From Fimbriiglobus sp. (GTDB lineage Bacteria > Planctomycetota > Planctomycetia > Gemmatales > Gemmataceae): a stretch of DNA of 6,730 nucleotides. The stretch covers positions 1-6,730 of the forward strand of contig JANXTD010000558.1 in NCBI GenBank assembly GCA_025352585.1. The letters are read 5' to 3'. The notes beneath the pieces are model-generated. The model was not told where the DNA came from and made no database searches. It saw nothing but the letters and a program-made list of their open reading frames with translations. The position numbers were made by a program, and so were the translations under genes. Below, one piece after another: positions 5,193 to 6,730 of this stretch. Each line of letters starts with the position of its first letter. The stretch's first letter is position 1.

Positions 5193-6056
5193 GGACGGGA
5201 TCGAGCCGTGCAACTCGCCGGACGCGGTGCGCATCGAGATGCCGTGGCCGAAGGTGCCGTAGAGGCTCTGGGCCTTGGCCAGCGTGACGGTGTACTCGCG
5301 GATGGCGTGCATGACTTCCTGGTCGCCGGTGGCCAGGAAGTACTCGCACAAGAACAGGTTGCGGTAGCCCCAGTGCCAGGTGGTGACGCCGTCGGCGAGT
5401 TCGAGCTTGAGCGTCTTCGGCCCGAGCTTGCGGGCGAACTCGCGCAGCCGCGGCGCGGACTCCTCGCGGCCGGTCGCCAGCAGCGCCAGGCCGTTGACCG
5501 CGCCCCAGAGGTTGTCGGTGAGCGGCTCCTTCTCGAGCACCCGGCAGGCCTCGTCGAAGATCAGTTTCGACTTCGGGCAGTCGAACGGCGCGGTGTCGGA
5601 GTAGGCCCCGAGGACGCGCAGTTTCAGCGTCACCTCCTGCGACTTGCCGCCGCGCCAGACGGTGAGCCGCAGCAGCCCGCCGGCCGCCTCGGCGTCCTGG
5701 GTCGCGAAGGCGAAGGCCTGGCGGGCGTCGTCGGCGAACGGCTTGCCGTTGACGCCGAGGACCACGTCGTCCACCCGCACGACGCCGTCGGCGGGGGACT
5801 TCGCGCCGACGTGCGTCACGAGGATTTGCCGGCTCGCCGTCGTCGTCCGGCCCTGCTGGCTGTCGAGGTTGTTGGCCGCCTTGGTGTAAATCCAGCCGCG
5901 CAGCCCGGTCGCCCCGAGGTTGTACGTCTGCCGGCGATCGACCTTCGGGGACTGCGTCAAGTCGGGCGGCACCGGGTCGGCGGCGGGGGTTCGCCCGACG
6001 GCGGGGAGCACCGCGGCGAGGGCGGCGAGGAGACAAAGCCAGTGTCGTCGGGTCAT
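5190..6056 (-). CDS. N-terminal open part: signal peptide, PDZ domain and start of the DUF6288-like domain (288 aa)
   Basis: This is the product expected if TAA at 5190-5192 terminates. MTRRHWLCLLAALAAVLPAV is a classic Sec signal peptide (basic start, hydrophobic core), probably cleaved around the Ala-rich TPAAD at 23-27. LGATGLRGWIYTKAA opens the PDZ-like region; RQILVTHVGAKSPADG (76-91) and VVRVDDVVLGVNGKPF (92-107) match the carboxylate-loop-to-strand part of bacterial PDZ domains (spacing as in SPA-x-x-G-x-x-x-GD-x-I-x-x-NG). From about 160 a helical stretch follows with TTWHWGYRNLFLCEYFLATG (225-244), as in alpha-toroid proteins. It stops in the middle of this domain (ELHGSIPS), so the truncated product is unlikely to fold fully. 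The ATG has only a weak CGAG upstream. Confidence 0.7.
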   Translation of the reverse strand: MTRRHWLCLLAALAAVLPAVGRTPAADPVPPDLTQSPKVDRRQTYNLGATGLRGWIYTKAANNLDSQQGRTTTASRQILVTHVGAKSPADGVVRVDDVVLGVNGKPFADDARQAFAFATQDAEAAGGLLRLTVWRGGKSQEVTLKLRVLGAYSDTAPFDCPKSKLIFDEACRVLEKEPLTDNLWGAVNGLALLATGREESAPRLREFARKLGPKTLKLELADGVTTWHWGYRNLFLCEYFLATGDQEVMHAIREYTVTLAKAQSLYGTFGHGISMRTASGELHGSIPS

Positions 6057-6102
6057 GAAGACTCGGTGGGTTGGAGAGTTCGCGGGGTCACAAGGCGGGG
6101 CG

Positions 6103-6730
6103 TCACTTCATCGGCAGCAGCGGCACTTCGCAGAAGGTCAGCGCGGCGATGCCGTTGACGCCGAGGAGCAAGCGGTCCTGGCTCCAGGTCGCGCTGTCGA
6201 GGTAAGTCAGCGTCTTCGCGGCCGACGGGGCGAGCAGCTTGAGCGTCAGCGTAGTGCCCTGCACGGCCCCCGACGCGACGTGGCCCCGCTTGCCGTCGAG
6301 GCTGAATTCGCCGGCGAGCTTGGCGTCCCACGCCACCGGCTGGTCGAACTCCAGCGCGAGTTCGTCGCGCTGGTCGCTCGTGAACGACGCCCGCTGGAGG
6401 TTCGGGGCGGTGATCGAGGTCGCGGGCTTGACGCCGTACAGGTCGCGTTCGAGCAGCGGCCCGATGAGGCGGGCGAACTCGGCGTAGCCTTCGAGCGGGT
6501 AGTGGCAGCCGCCGGGCGGGCGGATGCCCAGCGTGGACATCACACTCAGGTTCGAGAACAGCTTCGGCAAGTTCCGCTGCACCTCGCGGAGGCGGTTGTC
6601 CGAACCGTTGACGCCCATCGAGCAGGACTTCGGCCAGATCTGGAAGGCGTAGTAGTGGCGGACGTTCGGGTAGTCGGTCTTCCAGCCGGCCGCCATGCTC
6701 ACGAAGTACTGCTGGTACGTCTCGTAGCCG
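6103..6730 (-). CDS. SGNH / sialate O-acetylesterase-like protein, C-terminal part, cut by the window edge
   Basis: The minus-strand frame is open to the window edge, so the 208 residues seen (from GYETYQQYFVSMAAGW) are the C-terminal part; internal GTG 6702 and ATG 6696 are not taken as starts. The stretch RHYYAFQIWP, then NRLREVQRNLP, fits the core strand and W-x-x-LREAQ-like helix of the sialate O-acetylesterase (CE6, DUF303) family. CHYPLEGYAEFARLIGPLLE (visible residues 75-94) resembles the last SGNH block, with His76 as the candidate catalytic base. The usual Asp three residues before this His is replaced by Gly in PPGGCH. The nucleophilic Ser would lie outside the window. Residues 105-208 form a beta-rich tail. 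Such enzymes remove acetyl groups from sugars in the cell envelope or outside the cell. The PDZ/HEAT gene follows after 46 bases on the same strand, so the two are probably co-transcribed. Confidence 0.65.
   Translation of the reverse strand, partial: GYETYQQYFVSMAAGWKTDYPNVRHYYAFQIWPKSCSMGVNGSDNRLREVQRNLPKLFSNLSVMSTLGIRPPGGCHYPLEGYAEFARLIGPLLERDLYGVKPATSITAPNLQRASFTSDQRDELALEFDQPVAWDAKLAGEFSLDGKRGHVASGAVQGTTLTLKLLAPSAAKTLTYLDSATWSQDRLLLGVNGIAALTFCEVPLLPMK

Larger units (their letters stand above)
3594..6056 (-). pseudogene. Secreted PDZ / DUF6288-like / HEAT-repeat protein gene split by one in-frame stop
   Basis: Two minus-strand reading frames (5190-6056 and 3594-5144) are in the same phase. 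The 15 codons between them (GPVNAAGLIGNLAIV) are coding-like and link them without a gap, so this is one gene of about 819 amino acids with TAA as codon 289. The context, GSIPS-stop-GPVNAAG, suggests a tyrosine TAC changed to TAA by one base. The intact protein would have a Sec signal peptide (1-26), a PDZ domain (about 50-148), an alpha-helical, Gly/Tyr-rich domain like DUF6288 (about 160-470) and HEAT repeats (about 505-780), probably acting outside the cytoplasm. The enzymatic role, if any, is unknown. Codon use is uniform on both sides and there is no other damage, so the change is recent, a sequencing error, or a read-through codon. The gene follows the esterase gene on the same strand after 46 bases. 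Confidence 0.75.

Noticed and set aside
3348..6158. 936-codon plus-strand open frame opposite the PDZ/HEAT gene
   Set aside because: It is the antisense shadow of the minus-strand gene, rich in Arg, Gly and Val without domain patterns. Only its first codons overlap real DUF433 relic sequence.

Overview
The window comes from a high-GC bacterial chromosome, most probably a planctomycete of the Gemmata type (inference). The grounds are strong GC bias at third codon positions, a short single-domain fasciclin protein, scattered rather than clustered his genes, and a secreted sialate O-acetylesterase-like protein beside a secreted PDZ / DUF6288-like / HEAT-repeat protein. The GC bias also keeps very long reading frames open opposite the real genes; these are shadows.

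Layout, left to right. (1) 1-197, minus: start of a fasciclin (FAS1) protein that runs off the window. (2) 198-409: divergent intergenic region with a good sigma70-like promoter for hisF and three copies of the palindromic octamer CCGCGCGG, two of which bracket the -35 box. (3) 410-1174, plus: hisF, complete with both catalytic aspartates. (4) 1226-2494, plus: a PilT-type twitching ATPase with an unusual Pro/Ala-rich N-terminal extension. (5) 2494-2655, plus: a 53-residue ORF whose ATG shares a base with the pilT stop and whose C-terminal half looks like the toxin-binding tail of MazE, without a DNA-binding domain or a neighbouring MazF.

(6) 2656-3593 is an accessory island with visibly lower GC in its first half. 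It holds an orphan GYF_2-like protein with one membrane segment (about 2806-3192) and a DUF433 antitoxin-like relic (about 3201-3428). The relic is broken by two mutually compensating one-base shifts and runs into a large composite palindromic repeat (3431-3527). (7) 3594-6056, minus: a PDZ / DUF6288-like / HEAT secreted protein split by a single in-frame TAA at 5190-5192. (8) 6103-6730, minus: the C-terminal 208 residues of an SGNH / sialate O-acetylesterase-like protein, cut by the window edge.

How the genes fit together: hisF, pilT and the MazE-tail ORF are closely spaced and could share the hisF promoter, although their functions are unrelated. The esterase and the PDZ/HEAT gene form a two-gene minus-strand unit that may act on a polysaccharide or glycoprotein outside the cytoplasm. 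The island between these two units holds relics of two different antitoxin families without toxins, so it looks like a decayed toxin-antitoxin site. I see no complete new system. The most unusual items are the MazE-tail microprotein, the DUF433 relic with its repeat, and the one-codon interruption of the PDZ/HEAT gene.
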